Of a stretch of 64,000 bases of DNA, positions 7,746 to 16,343 are shown piece by piece (position 1 is the stretch's first letter; each line of letters opens with the position of its first letter). Position numbers and translations under genes: made by a program. Below the pieces are notes generated by a model. It made no database searches and was not told the DNA's origin. It worked only from the letters and a program-made list of their open reading frames with translations. Source of the stretch: Lachnospiraceae bacterium JLR.KK008 (lineage in GTDB: Bacteria > Bacillota > Clostridia > Lachnospirales > Lachnospiraceae); contig CP143548.1 in NCBI GenBank assembly GCA_037015955.1, positions 1,351,001 to 1,415,000 on the forward strand. The letters are read 5' to 3'.

Positions 7746-8135
7746 TTATTTACTGATCAGTTTATCTACATTTAAAATATGACTTACCAGCCAGTCTGTC
7801 AGAAAATGCAGAATCTCATCGATCATCTGTTCGCTGTTTTCATCCAGATCGTGGAAATCCAGTTCCTCCAGCTTCTGAATGAAAGCGTCATGCTGCGTTT
7901 TCTGTGTGAACATGCCTTTGTAACCGATCTCTTTCATATAGGCTTCTTCGTGAGAAAAATGGAATTTGGTGTAATCTCTCAGTTCCTCCAGAAGATGAAT
8001 GAGATGGTCATATTTATCGTGAAGCAAATCGTTCTGGGTCAGTTGATAAGCGTTCTCAGCAATCTCAAACAATTTTTTGTGTTCTTCATCCACGAATTCG
8101 ATTCCGGTCTTATAGTCTTCCATAAATTCATACAT
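7746..8135 (-). CDS. Bacteriohemerythrin
   Basis: A 129-residue hemerythrin-family protein, a four-helix bundle with a non-haem di-iron site that binds oxygen. Ligand positions can be read as His19, His59 and Glu63 (in HFSHEE), His82, His119 and Asp124 (HILNVD). The usual histidine four residues before His82 is a glutamine (Gln78 in MFTQKTQHD). The start at 8135 is chosen because GGAGG lies 9 bases upstream; an in-frame ATG at 8150 has that site inside the coding region. In anaerobes such proteins are thought to buffer or sense oxygen or iron. It stands alone between the pyrBI pair and a PHP gene. Confidence 0.85.
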   Translation of the reverse strand: MYEFMEDYKTGIEFVDEEHKKLFEIAENAYQLTQNDLLHDKYDHLIHLLEELRDYTKFHFSHEEAYMKEIGYKGMFTQKTQHDAFIQKLEELDFHDLDENSEQMIDEILHFLTDWLVSHILNVDKLISK

Positions 8136-8227
8136 GAGTCTTTCCTCCATTTTCTATATTTTCTCTCATTTTGGAAAAGTATGGGTTTACTGATCCCGTC
8201 CATGATTATATCATATTTACTGTCTGC

Positions 8228-8659
8228 CTACCATCTTTTTCGGCACTTTTCCTCGCAATACTTGCAGCGGTAGATCTCCTTCCTGGCGTCGGTCAGAATA
8301 AAAATATGAGGCAGTTCCTGTTCGATCGAAGTGATGCATCGGGGATTCCTGCATTTGATTACGTTTTTAATTTCTTTTGGGAGAGAGAGTTCTTTTTTCT
8401 CAACGATCTTGCCGTCCTTGATCACATTGACGGTGATGGTATGGTCGATGAAACCGAGAATATCGAGATTCAGTGTATCGATGTCGCACTCCACTTTCAG
8501 AATATCTTTCCGGCCCATTTTATTACTGCGGGCGTTTTTGATGATAGCCACAGTACAGTCCAGCTTGTCAAGCTGAAGATGATGATAGATGGAAAGGCTC
8601 ATGCCTGCCTTTATGTGGTCGAGTACAAAACCTTCTTCAATCTTTCCTACATTTAACAT
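8228..8659 (-). CDS. pyrI: Aspartate carbamoyltransferase regulatory subunit
   Basis: PyrI binds nucleotide effectors and holds the catalytic PyrB trimers together in the ATCase holoenzyme of pyrimidine synthesis. The 143-residue protein shows [15 protein letters not shown], GHxAGxSLxIY-like [13 protein letters not shown], and a C-terminal zinc domain with Cys103, Cys108, Cys132 and Cys135 (CRNPRC and CKYC), exactly the four-cysteine site that contacts PyrB. Its start overlaps the end of pyrB by seven bases, so translation is coupled. The presence of PyrI implies an allosteric, enterobacterial-type ATCase, found in many Clostridia but not in Bacillus. Confidence 0.95.
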   Translation of the reverse strand: MLNVGKIEEGFVLDHIKAGMSLSIYHHLQLDKLDCTVAIIKNARSNKMGRKDILKVECDIDTLNLDILGFIDHTITVNVIKDGKIVEKKELSLPKEIKNVIKCRNPRCITSIEQELPHIFILTDARKEIYRCKYCEEKCRKRW

Positions 8660-9591
8660 TCGGGTTCCTCCTGTGTTTGCTCTGTCAATTCAAGCAGCGT
8701 ATAGATCAGGGCCATACGGACATAGACGCCATACTGCGCCTGACGGAAGTAGACGGCCCGGGGATCGTCGTCCACTTCCACGGAGATCTCGTTGACCCGG
8801 GGAAGCGGGTGCAGGATAAGCATGTCCTTCCTTGCCAGCGCCAGTTTTGCCTGGTCGAGGATGTAGAAGTCTTTTAGGCGGACGTAATCTTCTTCGTTAA
8901 AGAAACGTTCTTTCTGTACGCGGGTCATATAGAGAAGGTCGAGCTGCCCGATACAGTCTTCGAGCCGTATCATTTCCTGATATTCAATCTGTTTTTCCTT
9001 CAGCATATCGGTGATATAGTCGGGCACATGCAGTTCTTCCGGCGAGATGAAAAGAAAGCGGATCTTTTCATAACGGGAGAGAGCATGGATGAGTGAATGT
9101 ACGGTGCGCCCGAATTTCAGGTCCCCGCAGAGACCGATCGTCAGCTCCGACAATCTGCCTTTCAGGGAACGGATTGTCAGCAGATCGGTAAGTGTCTGTG
9201 TGGGATGCTGGTGGCCTCCATCCCCGGCGTTGATGACGGGAATCCTCGAGCGGCTTGCAGCTACCATCGGCGCGCCTTCCTTTGGATGACGCATGGCGCA
9301 GATGTCCGCATAGCAGGAAATGACGCGGATCGTATCGGAAACGCTTTCCCCTTTTGCCGCGGAGGAGGAGTCTGCGTCGGCAAAGCCGAGTACCCTTCCG
9401 CCGAGGTTGAGCATGGCGGCCTCAAAGCTCAGCCGGGTTCTTGTGCTCGGTTCATAGAAGCAGGTCGCCAGCTTTTTCCCCTCACACACGTGGGCATACT
9501 TGTCCATATGGCGTTCCATGTCGTTTGCCAGATCAAACAGTCTGTCCAGCTCGTCTGTCGTAAAGTCAAGCGGACTCATAAGATGTCTCAT
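8653..9591 (-). CDS. pyrB: Aspartate carbamoyltransferase catalytic subunit
   Basis: PyrB transfers the carbamoyl group from carbamoyl phosphate to aspartate, the committed step of pyrimidine synthesis. The 312-residue protein has the carbamoyl-phosphate motif [13 protein letters not shown] (residues 45-57), [21 protein letters not shown] with the mobile 80s-loop Ser and Lys, [14 protein letters not shown], and a late HPLPRVNEI loop. AAAGGAG lies about 9 bases before the ATG. Only about 40 bases separate this start from the U-tract of a strong terminator on the same strand (9633-9665), a layout reminiscent of attenuation-controlled pyrBI operons. Confidence 0.96.
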   Translation of the reverse strand: MRHLMSPLDFTTDELDRLFDLANDMERHMDKYAHVCEGKKLATCFYEPSTRTRLSFEAAMLNLGGRVLGFADADSSSAAKGESVSDTIRVISCYADICAMRHPKEGAPMVAASRSRIPVINAGDGGHQHPTQTLTDLLTIRSLKGRLSELTIGLCGDLKFGRTVHSLIHALSRYEKIRFLFISPEELHVPDYITDMLKEKQIEYQEMIRLEDCIGQLDLLYMTRVQKERFFNEEDYVRLKDFYILDQAKLALARKDMLILHPLPRVNEISVEVDDDPRAVYFRQAQYGVYVRMALIYTLLELTEQTQEEPEC

Positions 9592-9632
9592 GCTATCGTT
9601 CTCCTTTGCTTTATGCCTCTTTCGTTTTTCGC

Positions 9633-9665
9633 AAAAAAATCGAAGGAATAAAATCCCTTCGATTT
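9633..9665 (-). terminator. Intrinsic terminator before pyrB
   Basis: On the minus strand, AAATCGAAGGGA pairs with TTCCTTCGATTT around a five-base loop (about 12 pairs, one G-U), followed by a run of seven U. It sits directly after the stop codon of the nitroreductase gene and about 40 bases before the pyrB start. It may simply end the nitroreductase transcript, or it may be an attenuator in the pyrBI leader. Confidence 0.85.
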
Positions 9666-9670
9666 ATGTA

Positions 9671-10213
9671 TTATTGTTGATAGGATACGAGATCGGCCAC
9701 AGGCTTTCTTTTTGGCGCTGCCGGGACTTCATCCGGGTATCCGATCGGGATCAAAGCGACAAGCTCCCTGTCCTCAGGGATTGCCAGCAGATCAGCGACA
9801 ACTTCCCCGTCGAAGATTCCTACAATTACGGAACCGATCCCCTGTTCATATGCGGCGAGACAGAAAGCCTCGGAAGCAATGCCGGCATCGAACATCTGCC
9901 ATGTGTCACCACGCGGCGTTGTAAATGACCCGTCCCGCTCATAGCCGCATCTGTTTTTGATCACGGTGACGGCGATCAGCATGGGAGCATTCTGAATGAT
10001 AACTCCATTGTTCGGAAATGTGGAAGTACATTCCCTGCCGATCCTGTCTTTTAACGCGCTTTCAACGGCAATGTAGCGGACAATCTGTGTATGCTTCCAG
10101 CTGGGAGCATAAGACGCGGTCTCAATGACCTCCTCAAGGAGCTGGTGATCAATCGTGGTATCTTTGAATTTACGGATGCTTCTGCGTCCTTTGATACATT
10201 CTTTTGCAGTCAC
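9671..10213 (-). CDS. Nitroreductase-family FMN oxidoreductase
   Basis: A 180-residue single-domain nitroreductase. Recognisable parts are KGRRSIRKFKD (the FMN phosphate-binding RRSxRxF motif), ASYAPSWKHTQIVRYIAV, the FDAGIASEAFCLAAYEQGIGSVIVG helix and loop, and PIGYPDEVPAAPKRKP near the end. Members reduce nitro, quinone or other electron acceptors with NAD(P)H; the true substrate cannot be predicted. The protein is at the short end of the family. It reads toward pyrB but a terminator intervenes. Upstream is a divergent MATE exporter, 147 bases away. Confidence 0.85.
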   Translation of the reverse strand: MTAKECIKGRRSIRKFKDTTIDHQLLEEVIETASYAPSWKHTQIVRYIAVESALKDRIGRECTSTFPNNGVIIQNAPMLIAVTVIKNRCGYERDGSFTTPRGDTWQMFDAGIASEAFCLAAYEQGIGSVIVGIFDGEVVADLLAIPEDRELVALIPIGYPDEVPAAPKRKPVADLVSYQQ

Positions 10214-10291
10214 TTTGAATCCTCCTTTTCTGATTTACTGATACTTATGCTATCATATCATATACCCCCTTTTCTTTCAATGAAAATCTGT

Positions 10292-10350
10292 TATAATATG
10301 TGTTGCTACCTTCAGGGCATGTGTCCTTTTGGTCACTGAGGGCAGCAATG
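10292..10350 (+). promoter_or_regulatory. -10 box and leader hairpin of the MATE gene
   Basis: TATAAT at 10292-10297 is a consensus -10 box without a clear -35. Transcription would begin near 10303, exactly where a long hairpin starts: TTGCT 10303-10307 pairs with AGCAA 10344-10348, and CCTTCAG 10309-10315 with CTGAGGG 10336-10342, with further pairing inside. The hairpin ends four bases before the GGGAGG ribosome site at 10352. It may control transcript stability or ribosome access. It does not match a riboswitch class that I recognise. Confidence 0.5.
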
Positions 10351-10360
10351 CGGGAGGTGG

Positions 10361-11704
10361 ATGATGGAACTGGATATGACGAAGGGAAAACCTTCGATGC
10401 TGATCATTAAGTTTATATTTCCTCTGATCATCGGCAATATTTTTCAGCAGTTGTATAACATGGCAGATACAATTATCGTCGGACAGTTTGTGGGTGTACA
10501 GGCGTTGGCGGCAGTGGGCGCGACCGGGACGATCATGTTTCTCATCCTTGGTTTTATGCAGGGATTGACGACCGGGTTTACGGTGTTGACCTCCCAGCGT
10601 TTCGGCGCGGGGGATATGGAGGGAATGAAAAAGAGCGTGGCGATGGCGGCGCTGTTATCAGTGCTTTTTACGATCGTTATGACCACAGTCAGCGTGGCGG
10701 GCATGGGCGGGCTGCTGCGTCTGATGCGGACACCGGAGGATATTTTCATGATGTCGAAGACATATATCGTCATTATCTGTGTCGGTATGGGTTGCACGAT
10801 ACTCTACAATCTGATGGCCAGTATTCTGCGTGCGGTGGGCAACAGTAAGGTACCGCTCTTTTTTCTGATCATCGCTGCGATCACGAATATCGTACTGGAT
10901 CTTGTGTTTGTTCTCTTTTTCCATATGGGTGTGGCGGGAGCCGCCTGGGCGACTGTGGTTTCACAGGGACTATCGGGCCTGCTCTGTATCTTTTATGTAG
11001 CGAGAAAGGTGGACATTTTGAAATTAAGGAAGGACCATTTCCGGCCGGATTTTCACCTGATGGGTGTGGAGCTCTCCGTCGGTCTGCCGATGGCGGTCCA
11101 GTTTTCAATCACGGCAGTGGGGACGATCATGGTGCAGGTGGCGCTGAATATGCTCGGCTCTGTGGCGGTGGCAGCCTATACGGCGGCTTCCAAAGTGGAA
11201 CAGCTTGTGACCCAGCCGTTTGTCGCCATGGGGATGACGATGGCTACCTATGCGGGACAAAACAGAGGGATCAACGCCTACGAGCGGATCAGGCAGGGTG
11301 TCAGGTATGCCGTACTTCTGACTACCGCTTACGCCCTTTTTGTCTTTGCACTGACGATGTTACTGCGTCATTATCTGATTGCTCTGTTCGTCTCCGATCA
11401 TCTGCAGCAGATAGAGACTTATGCTACGATCTATCTGTTCCTGTGCGGCACCTCCTATACGATGCTGGGTATGATTTTTATTTATCGCAATGTGCTGCAA
11501 TGCTGCGGTTTTGCGCTGATCCCTACGCTTGGCGGTGTGGTGGAACTCGTGAGCCGGGCTGTGGTGGCGGTCACTGCGGCCTGTCATCAGAGCTTTGAGG
11601 GCGTGTGCCTTGCCAATATGAGCGCCTGGATTACGACCAGTTTCTTTTTATGGCTGTCTTATATGATTATCTTCCGTAAAGTCGTCAGGCAGGGTCATTT
11701 CTGA
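10361..11704 (+). CDS. MATE-family multidrug efflux transporter
   Basis: A 447-residue polytopic membrane protein with about twelve transmembrane helices in two similar halves. The start MELDMTKGKPSMLIIKFIFPLIIGNIFQQLYNMADTIIVG-type N-terminus is diagnostic of the NorM/DinF-like MATE branch common in Clostridia, as are GFTVLTSQRFGAGD and LNMLGSVAVAAYTAASKVEQL. MATE proteins export cationic drugs or metabolites using Na+ or H+ gradients. GGGAGG precedes the start. The gene is preceded by its own -10 box and a hairpin leader, and its 3' end overlaps a convergent small membrane protein by ten bases. Substrate unknown. Confidence 0.93.
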   Translation: MMELDMTKGKPSMLIIKFIFPLIIGNIFQQLYNMADTIIVGQFVGVQALAAVGATGTIMFLILGFMQGLTTGFTVLTSQRFGAGDMEGMKKSVAMAALLSVLFTIVMTTVSVAGMGGLLRLMRTPEDIFMMSKTYIVIICVGMGCTILYNLMASILRAVGNSKVPLFFLIIAAITNIVLDLVFVLFFHMGVAGAAWATVVSQGLSGLLCIFYVARKVDILKLRKDHFRPDFHLMGVELSVGLPMAVQFSITAVGTIMVQVALNMLGSVAVAAYTAASKVEQLVTQPFVAMGMTMATYAGQNRGINAYERIRQGVRYAVLLTTAYALFVFALTMLLRHYLIALFVSDHLQQIETYATIYLFLCGTSYTMLGMIFIYRNVLQCCGFALIPTLGGVVELVSRAVVAVTAACHQSFEGVCLANMSAWITTSFFLWLSYMIIFRKVVRQGHF

Positions 11705-12108
11705 CCGGCTGTTGTCGCATTGCCGGACAGAAGCCGTTCAAAGAGAAGACCGGAGCAGAACCAGAGCGGCGCATAGTCGAGCCGGATCAGTTTTCTGATA
11801 TGAAAGCGGGAGCGCTCATAGTTCCAGGGACAGAGGTCTTTTCGGGAGAGCAGGATACCGGTTGTGTACTCGGCGGTAAAGATGCAGGTCATGTATATGA
11901 GTCCACGGCAGACGGCAGGCAGTTTTCGAATCAGGAGATAAATGGGTCTCAAGAACGCCGCCATACCATAGATAAAGAACATGAAGACGGAAGTATTGCC
12001 GATGCCTGTCCGTTCGCGCCGGCGAAAAGACTGCAGTGAGGTAAAAAGGATTTCAAGGCACCATCCGAGAATGCCACAGTGGATAAAGTCAGTCACTAAT
12101 TTTTTCAT
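11695..12108 (-). CDS. Small membrane protein of the CmpB-like (putative ABC transporter type IV) family
   Basis: A 137-residue protein with about four hydrophobic segments. The order of motifs GWCLEILFTSL, TSVFMFFIYGMAA, FTAEYTTGILLS, CPWNYERSRF and IRLDYAPLWFCSGLLFE matches the PF06541-type family (ABC_trans_CmpB), whose name is historical and whose function is not established. It is convergent with the MATE gene and divergent from folC across 80 bases. No ABC ATPase is nearby, so a transport role is not supported by context. Confidence 0.7.
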   Translation of the reverse strand: MKKLVTDFIHCGILGWCLEILFTSLQSFRRRERTGIGNTSVFMFFIYGMAAFLRPIYLLIRKLPAVCRGLIYMTCIFTAEYTTGILLSRKDLCPWNYERSRFHIRKLIRLDYAPLWFCSGLLFERLLSGNATTAGQK

Positions 12109-12188
12109 ACGGACAGTATTGCCGGAAACCGGAAAAATATTCCTCAGGATCAGGGGAACGGCGGCTGTCTGACAGGAGGACAGGGGTC

Positions 12189-13532
12189 ATGTGGGAAGCA
12201 TGTATCATGAAATACGAACAGGCAACGGAATACATGGAAAAGCTACAAAACGGCGGTATCGTACTTGGTCTGGACTCTATGAGACGGCTGCTGCGGTCGA
12301 TGGGAGATCCGCAGGACAGCCTGAAGTTTGTCCATATCGCGGGGACGAATGGAAAAGGATCGGTACTCAGTTTTGTCTCATCGATACTTCGGAGCGCCGG
12401 CTATCGAACAGGCAGGTATTGTTCCCCTTCTGTCTTTTCGGCTCTGGAGAAATGGCAGGTGAACGGCAGACCGATTTCAAAGGCGGATTTTGTGAGAGGA
12501 CTGGAGGCCGTGCGTCTGGCAGCAGAGACGCTGGAGGAGCAGGGGCATCCCTATCCGACGCCCTTTGAAGTGGAAACTGCGCTGGCCTTCTGGTATTTCC
12601 GGGAAAAGGGCTGTGAGATCGTAGTCTTGGAGACGGGGATGGGCGGTCTGCTCGACGCCACCAATATCGTAACGACGACAGTGGCTGCCGTGATCACTTC
12701 CGTCAGCAGGGATCACATGGGGATGCTCGGCGATACGCTGGAGGAGATCGCAAGGCAGAAGGCCGGTATTATCAAAAACGGCTGTCAGGTTATCACCGGT
12801 AAACAGGAGCCGTCTGTGATGCAGGTAATCAAGACAGTGTGTGAGGAGAAGGGCGCGGCACTGCGGACAGCCGATCCCGGCGCCGCCTCAAAAGTCCGGT
12901 ATGGGCTGAGGCAGCAGAGCTTTTCTTACGGCGCGTGTGAAAAGCTGAAGATTTCTCTGGCCGGTATCTGCCAGATTGAAAATGCGATCCTGGCCGTGGA
13001 GACTGTGGAGGCGTTGCGGGAAGGCGGATACCGGGTAACGGAGAGGGCGCTGCGCGGGGGGCTGTCGGAGGCCCGGTGGCCGGGCAGGTTTTCCGTCGTC
13101 TCCCAAAAGCCGTATTTTATCGTGGACGGAGCGCATAATATCGACGCTGCGCAAAAATTAAAGGAATCTGTCTTATTTTATTTTACAAATAAAAAGATAA
13201 TTATTATAATAGGAATGTTGAAGGACAAAGAATATGAGAAGATCGTGGAGATGATGGCACCCATCGCGGCGCAGGTCATCACTGTGACAACACCGGATCA
13301 CAAAAGATCTCTTTCGGCCTATGAGCTGGCCGGTGTGGTCAGAACCTGTCATCCACAGGTGACGGCCGCAGACAGTGTGCAGGAGGCGGTAGAGATGGCT
13401 TATCTGCTGGCGGACAGAGACGATGTCATACTGGCGTTCGGTTCTTTGTCTTACTTGGGAGAGCTGTGCAAAATCGCAGAAAACAGAGAGTCGATCAGGA
13501 GAGACACACATGGTAGATCAGGAGAAGATTAA
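12189..13532 (+). CDS. folC: Bifunctional folylpolyglutamate synthase / dihydrofolate synthase
   Basis: FolC adds glutamate to dihydropteroate and then further glutamates to folates, using ATP. The 447-residue protein has the Mur-ligase-like order of motifs: [14 protein letters not shown], the P-loop [11 protein letters not shown], the Ser-rich [32 protein letters not shown], the lysine-carbamate region ARQKAGIIK, and FIVDGAHN for the C-terminal domain. AGGAGG at 12174-12179 supports the ATG at 12189. Its end overlaps the start of folE by 23 bases, and it opens a five-gene folate cluster. Confidence 0.95.
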   Translation: MWEACIMKYEQATEYMEKLQNGGIVLGLDSMRRLLRSMGDPQDSLKFVHIAGTNGKGSVLSFVSSILRSAGYRTGRYCSPSVFSALEKWQVNGRPISKADFVRGLEAVRLAAETLEEQGHPYPTPFEVETALAFWYFREKGCEIVVLETGMGGLLDATNIVTTTVAAVITSVSRDHMGMLGDTLEEIARQKAGIIKNGCQVITGKQEPSVMQVIKTVCEEKGAALRTADPGAASKVRYGLRQQSFSYGACEKLKISLAGICQIENAILAVETVEALREGGYRVTERALRGGLSEARWPGRFSVVSQKPYFIVDGAHNIDAAQKLKESVLFYFTNKKIIIIIGMLKDKEYEKIVEMMAPIAAQVITVTTPDHKRSLSAYELAGVVRTCHPQVTAADSVQEAVEMAYLLADRDDVILAFGSLSYLGELCKIAENRESIRRDTHGRSGED

Positions 13533-14067
13533 AGAGGCGGTAAAGTTGCTGCTGGAGGGAATTGGGGAAGATCCTTCCAGGGAGGGACTGGCGGAGACCC
13601 CGGAACGGATTGCGAAGATGTATGAAGAGATCTTTGGCGGGATGGAGGAAGATGCAGGCAGTCATCTGTCCAGACAGTTTTCCGTGAGCAACAATGAGAT
13701 GGTGCTGGAAAAAGACATCGTATTTTATTCCATGTGTGAACATCACCTGCTGCCCTTTTATGGCAAGGCGCATGTGGCGTATATTCCGGACGGATATGTG
13801 GTTGGGCTTTCCAAGCTGGCGCGGACAGTGGAAGTCTATGCCAGACGGCCGCAGATACAGGAACGTCTGACGGCGCAGATCGCAGATGCGGTCATAGATG
13901 AACTGAAACCGCAGGGCGTCATGGTACTGCTGGAGGCGGAACATATGTGCATGACGATGCGGGGAATCAAAAAACCGGGCAGCAGGACGGTGACGGTTGT
14001 CACAAGGGGAATTTTTCGGGAGAGACCGGAATTGCAAAATCAATTTATGGCATATATGATGAGGTGA
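13510..14067 (+). CDS. folE: GTP cyclohydrolase I
   Basis: FolE converts GTP to 7,8-dihydroneopterin triphosphate, the first step of folate synthesis. The 185-residue protein shows [16 protein letters not shown], the zinc ligand and active-site stretch [44 protein letters not shown], and [18 protein letters not shown] with the second zinc cysteine. The ATG at 13510 lies inside the end of folC in another frame, so the two are translationally coupled. The HD-domain gene follows four bases after its stop. Confidence 0.96.
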   Translation: MVDQEKIKEAVKLLLEGIGEDPSREGLAETPERIAKMYEEIFGGMEEDAGSHLSRQFSVSNNEMVLEKDIVFYSMCEHHLLPFYGKAHVAYIPDGYVVGLSKLARTVEVYARRPQIQERLTAQIADAVIDELKPQGVMVLLEAEHMCMTMRGIKKPGSRTVTVVTRGIFRERPELQNQFMAYMMR

Positions 14068-14071
14068 GAAA

Positions 14072-14554
14072 ATGAAACGCATCGACAAAGTATTGACCCA
14101 TGAGTTATTCAAAGAGTATATGGAAAAGATATACGAGTGTGAGTATAACAGGATTTTTTGCAGGCATAATATGGAGCATTTTCTTTCTGTGGCCAGGATT
14201 GCACAGATATTGAATCTCAAGCATAAGCTGAAGATTGACAAGGCCTGTGTCTATGCGGCGGCGCTGCTTCATGACATCGGCAGATTCAAACAATATGAGG
14301 ACGGTACACCACACGATAAGGCCAGCGCCGCCCTGGCACTGAAGATTTTGCGTGACTGCGGATATGACGATGCGGAGACGGATATGATCATCGAGGCGAT
14401 TCGCAATCACAGGAATGGGGAGATCAGGGAGGAAAAGAGTCTGCGTGGTATTCTGTACCGTGCGGATAAACTGAGCCGCAGCTGTTTTGCCTGTCCGGTG
14501 GAGCGGGAGTGTGGCAGAAAAGAGGAGAAGAAAAACAGGGCGCTTCGTTATTAA
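14072..14554 (+). CDS. HD-domain hydrolase in the folate operon
   Basis: A 160-residue HD-superfamily protein. Metal-binding positions are visible in order: His in FCRHNMEHFLSVARIA, the His-Asp pair in ALLHDIGRFKQYE, and NHRN further on. HD proteins are usually phosphohydrolases. A Cys-rich tail (CFACPVERECGRK) follows. The gene sits between folE and folP, four bases after the former. Many bacteria lack a recognised enzyme for dephosphorylating dihydroneopterin triphosphate, the step between FolE and FolB, so this protein is a candidate by position; that is inference and not shown by the sequence. Confidence 0.8.
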   Translation: MKRIDKVLTHELFKEYMEKIYECEYNRIFCRHNMEHFLSVARIAQILNLKHKLKIDKACVYAAALLHDIGRFKQYEDGTPHDKASAALALKILRDCGYDDAETDMIIEAIRNHRNGEIREEKSLRGILYRADKLSRSCFACPVERECGRKEEKKNRALRY

Positions 14555-14613
14555 CCACAAAAAGCATCTGCGCTGCGGATACTATCATAAATCAAAAGAA
14601 AAGGAGAAAGGTT

Positions 14614-15432
14614 ATGAGAATTGGCAAAAAAGAGTTTCAGGTACCGGGGCATACATATGTGATGGGAATCTTAAATGTGACACCGGATTCGTTTTCGGAC
14701 GGCGGTAAATTTAATGATCCCGATCAGGCACTTTTCCGTGTGGAGCAGATGATAGCGGAAGGGGTGGATCTGATCGATCTGGGCGGAGAGTCTACGAAGC
14801 CGGGTACCGATTATGGAGCGCTTACCCCCGGGGAAGAGACGGAGCGGGTCGTACCTGTGATCGAGAAAATCAGGGAAAGATTTGATATCCCGCTGTCTCT
14901 GGACACTTATCACAGCGAGACAGCGAAGGCAGGTATCGCTGCTGGTGTGGATATGATCAATGACGTCTGGGGACTGAAGTTTGATCCGCAGATGGCGAAG
15001 GTCATCGCCGAGGCCGGAGTTGCCTGCTGTCTGATGCACAACAGGAAAGAAGCGGTCTACGACAATTTTATCAACGATGTGACTTCGGACCTGGCAGAAT
15101 GTATCCGTCTGGCGGAGGAAGCGGGCATTGCTGACAATAAGATCATATTGGACGCCGGTATCGGGTTTGGGAAGACATATGAACAAAATCTGAGACTGTT
15201 GAACGTATTGGAAGAGTTTCATATGTTTGGCTATCCTGTCTTACTGGGGGCGTCCAGAAAGTCTGTGATCGGAGATACGCTGCAGCTTCCGGTGGATGAG
15301 CGGCTGGAGGGAACGATTGCGACTTCGGTCGTTGCGGCGATGAAGGGTTGTTCCTTTGTCCGTGTCCATGATGTTAAAGCAAATGTGCGTGCACTGAAGA
15401 TGACGGAGGCAATCTTACATGCCGGGAAATAA
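14614..15432 (+). CDS. folP: Dihydropteroate synthase
   Basis: FolP joins 6-hydroxymethyl-dihydropterin pyrophosphate and p-aminobenzoate, and is the sulfonamide target. The 272-residue TIM-barrel protein has both signature motifs near its start, MGILNVTPDSFSDGGKF and IDLGGESTKPG, then SLDTYHSETAKA, MINDVWG, DAGIGFGKT and LLGASRKSVIG, and a late RVHDV. The start at 14614 is chosen because AAAGGAGAAAGG precedes it; the open frame runs further upstream without support. It overlaps the next gene by 14 bases. Confidence 0.95.
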   Translation: MRIGKKEFQVPGHTYVMGILNVTPDSFSDGGKFNDPDQALFRVEQMIAEGVDLIDLGGESTKPGTDYGALTPGEETERVVPVIEKIRERFDIPLSLDTYHSETAKAGIAAGVDMINDVWGLKFDPQMAKVIAEAGVACCLMHNRKEAVYDNFINDVTSDLAECIRLAEEAGIADNKIILDAGIGFGKTYEQNLRLLNVLEEFHMFGYPVLLGASRKSVIGDTLQLPVDERLEGTIATSVVAAMKGCSFVRVHDVKANVRALKMTEAILHAGK

Positions 15433-16273
15433 TATTGGCTGGTATGGGAAAAAGGAAGACAGAATCCGTATTGAGGGACTGGAAGTCTATGCTCATCACG
15501 GAGTATTTCCCGAAGAGACGAAGCTCGGACAGAAGTTTTATGTCAATGTGGTACTGTATACCGATACCCGGTCTGCAGGGAGACAGGATGACCTTCATCT
15601 GTCCACGGACTATGGAGCCGTCTGTCAGTGGATTCATGCTTTTCTGACAGAGCATACGTTCCGTCTTCTGGAAGCGGCCACGGAGCATCTGGCGGAAGGT
15701 CTGCTGCTGGCGTTCCCTTTGATTGCGGCATTGGATCTGGAGATCCGAAAGCCCTCGGCGCCGATTCCCCTGCCGTTTTCCTCTGTCTCTGTGTCGGTCA
15801 CGAGAGGATGGAAACGAGCCGTCGTTGCCTGTGGTTCCAATCTGGGAGAGAAAGAAACATATCTGAGAGAAGCGGCCGAAAAGATCGGAAGCAATGAAAA
15901 ATGCCGCCTTCTGGAGCAGGCGGATCTGATCGTGACAGCGCCCTACGGCGGTGTGGAACAGGATGATTTTTTAAATGGGGCATTCTTGGTTGAGACATTA
16001 TATGAACCGGAAGAACTGCTTGCCTTTCTGAACGGGCTGGAGGCGGAGGCGGGCAGGGAGAGACTTGTGCACTGGGGGCCGAGGACGCTGGATCTGGATC
16101 TTATCTTTTATGAGGACCGGGTCATACATACGGAAAAACTGACAGTACCGCATCCGGACATGCACAACAGAGATTTTGTACTCACACCTCTGGCTCAGAT
16201 CGTGCCGGAGTGGGTGCATCCGGTCTTTCGGAAGACCGTTGCCGAGCTGCTGGAACTGCTGAGGCGGGACTGA
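15419..16273 (+). CDS. folK: Dihydroneopterin aldolase / HPPK fusion
   Basis: A 284-residue bifunctional protein. Residues about 12-125 are dihydroneopterin aldolase (FolB): IRIEGLEVYAHHGVFPEE, LGQKFYVNV, and LEIRKPSAPIP. Residues about 130-284 are 6-hydroxymethyl-7,8-dihydropterin pyrophosphokinase (FolK): VVACGSNLGEKETYLREA, YGGVEQDDFLNGAF, and the signature RWGPRTLDLDLIFY-like HWGPRTLDLDLIFYED, then PHPDMHNRDFVLTPLAQI. FolB-FolK fusions are well known in Clostridia. It is coupled to folP by overlap and ends the operon, so only the triphosphate dephosphorylation enzyme and the pABA genes are not obvious here. Confidence 0.93.
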   Translation: MPGNNIGWYGKKEDRIRIEGLEVYAHHGVFPEETKLGQKFYVNVVLYTDTRSAGRQDDLHLSTDYGAVCQWIHAFLTEHTFRLLEAATEHLAEGLLLAFPLIAALDLEIRKPSAPIPLPFSSVSVSVTRGWKRAVVACGSNLGEKETYLREAAEKIGSNEKCRLLEQADLIVTAPYGGVEQDDFLNGAFLVETLYEPEELLAFLNGLEAEAGRERLVHWGPRTLDLDLIFYEDRVIHTEKLTVPHPDMHNRDFVLTPLAQIVPEWVHPVFRKTVAELLELLRRD

Positions 16274-16310
16274 GAGACAGGAAATGGTGTGACGGGAGAA
16301 TAATGGGACT

Positions 16311-16343
16311 TGTGGAAGTCAGTTGGTTCATCTGACTTCCACA
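16311..16343. terminator. Perfect 12-bp inverted repeat between convergent genes
   Basis: TGTGGAAGTCAG (16311-16322) and CTGACTTCCACA (16332-16343) form a perfect 12-pair stem with a nine-base loop. It spans the stop codon of the minus-strand DUF5050 gene and lies 38 bases after the folBK stop. There is no T-run on either side, so it may stabilise or end transcripts from both convergent genes in a way not typical of an intrinsic terminator. Confidence 0.5.
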
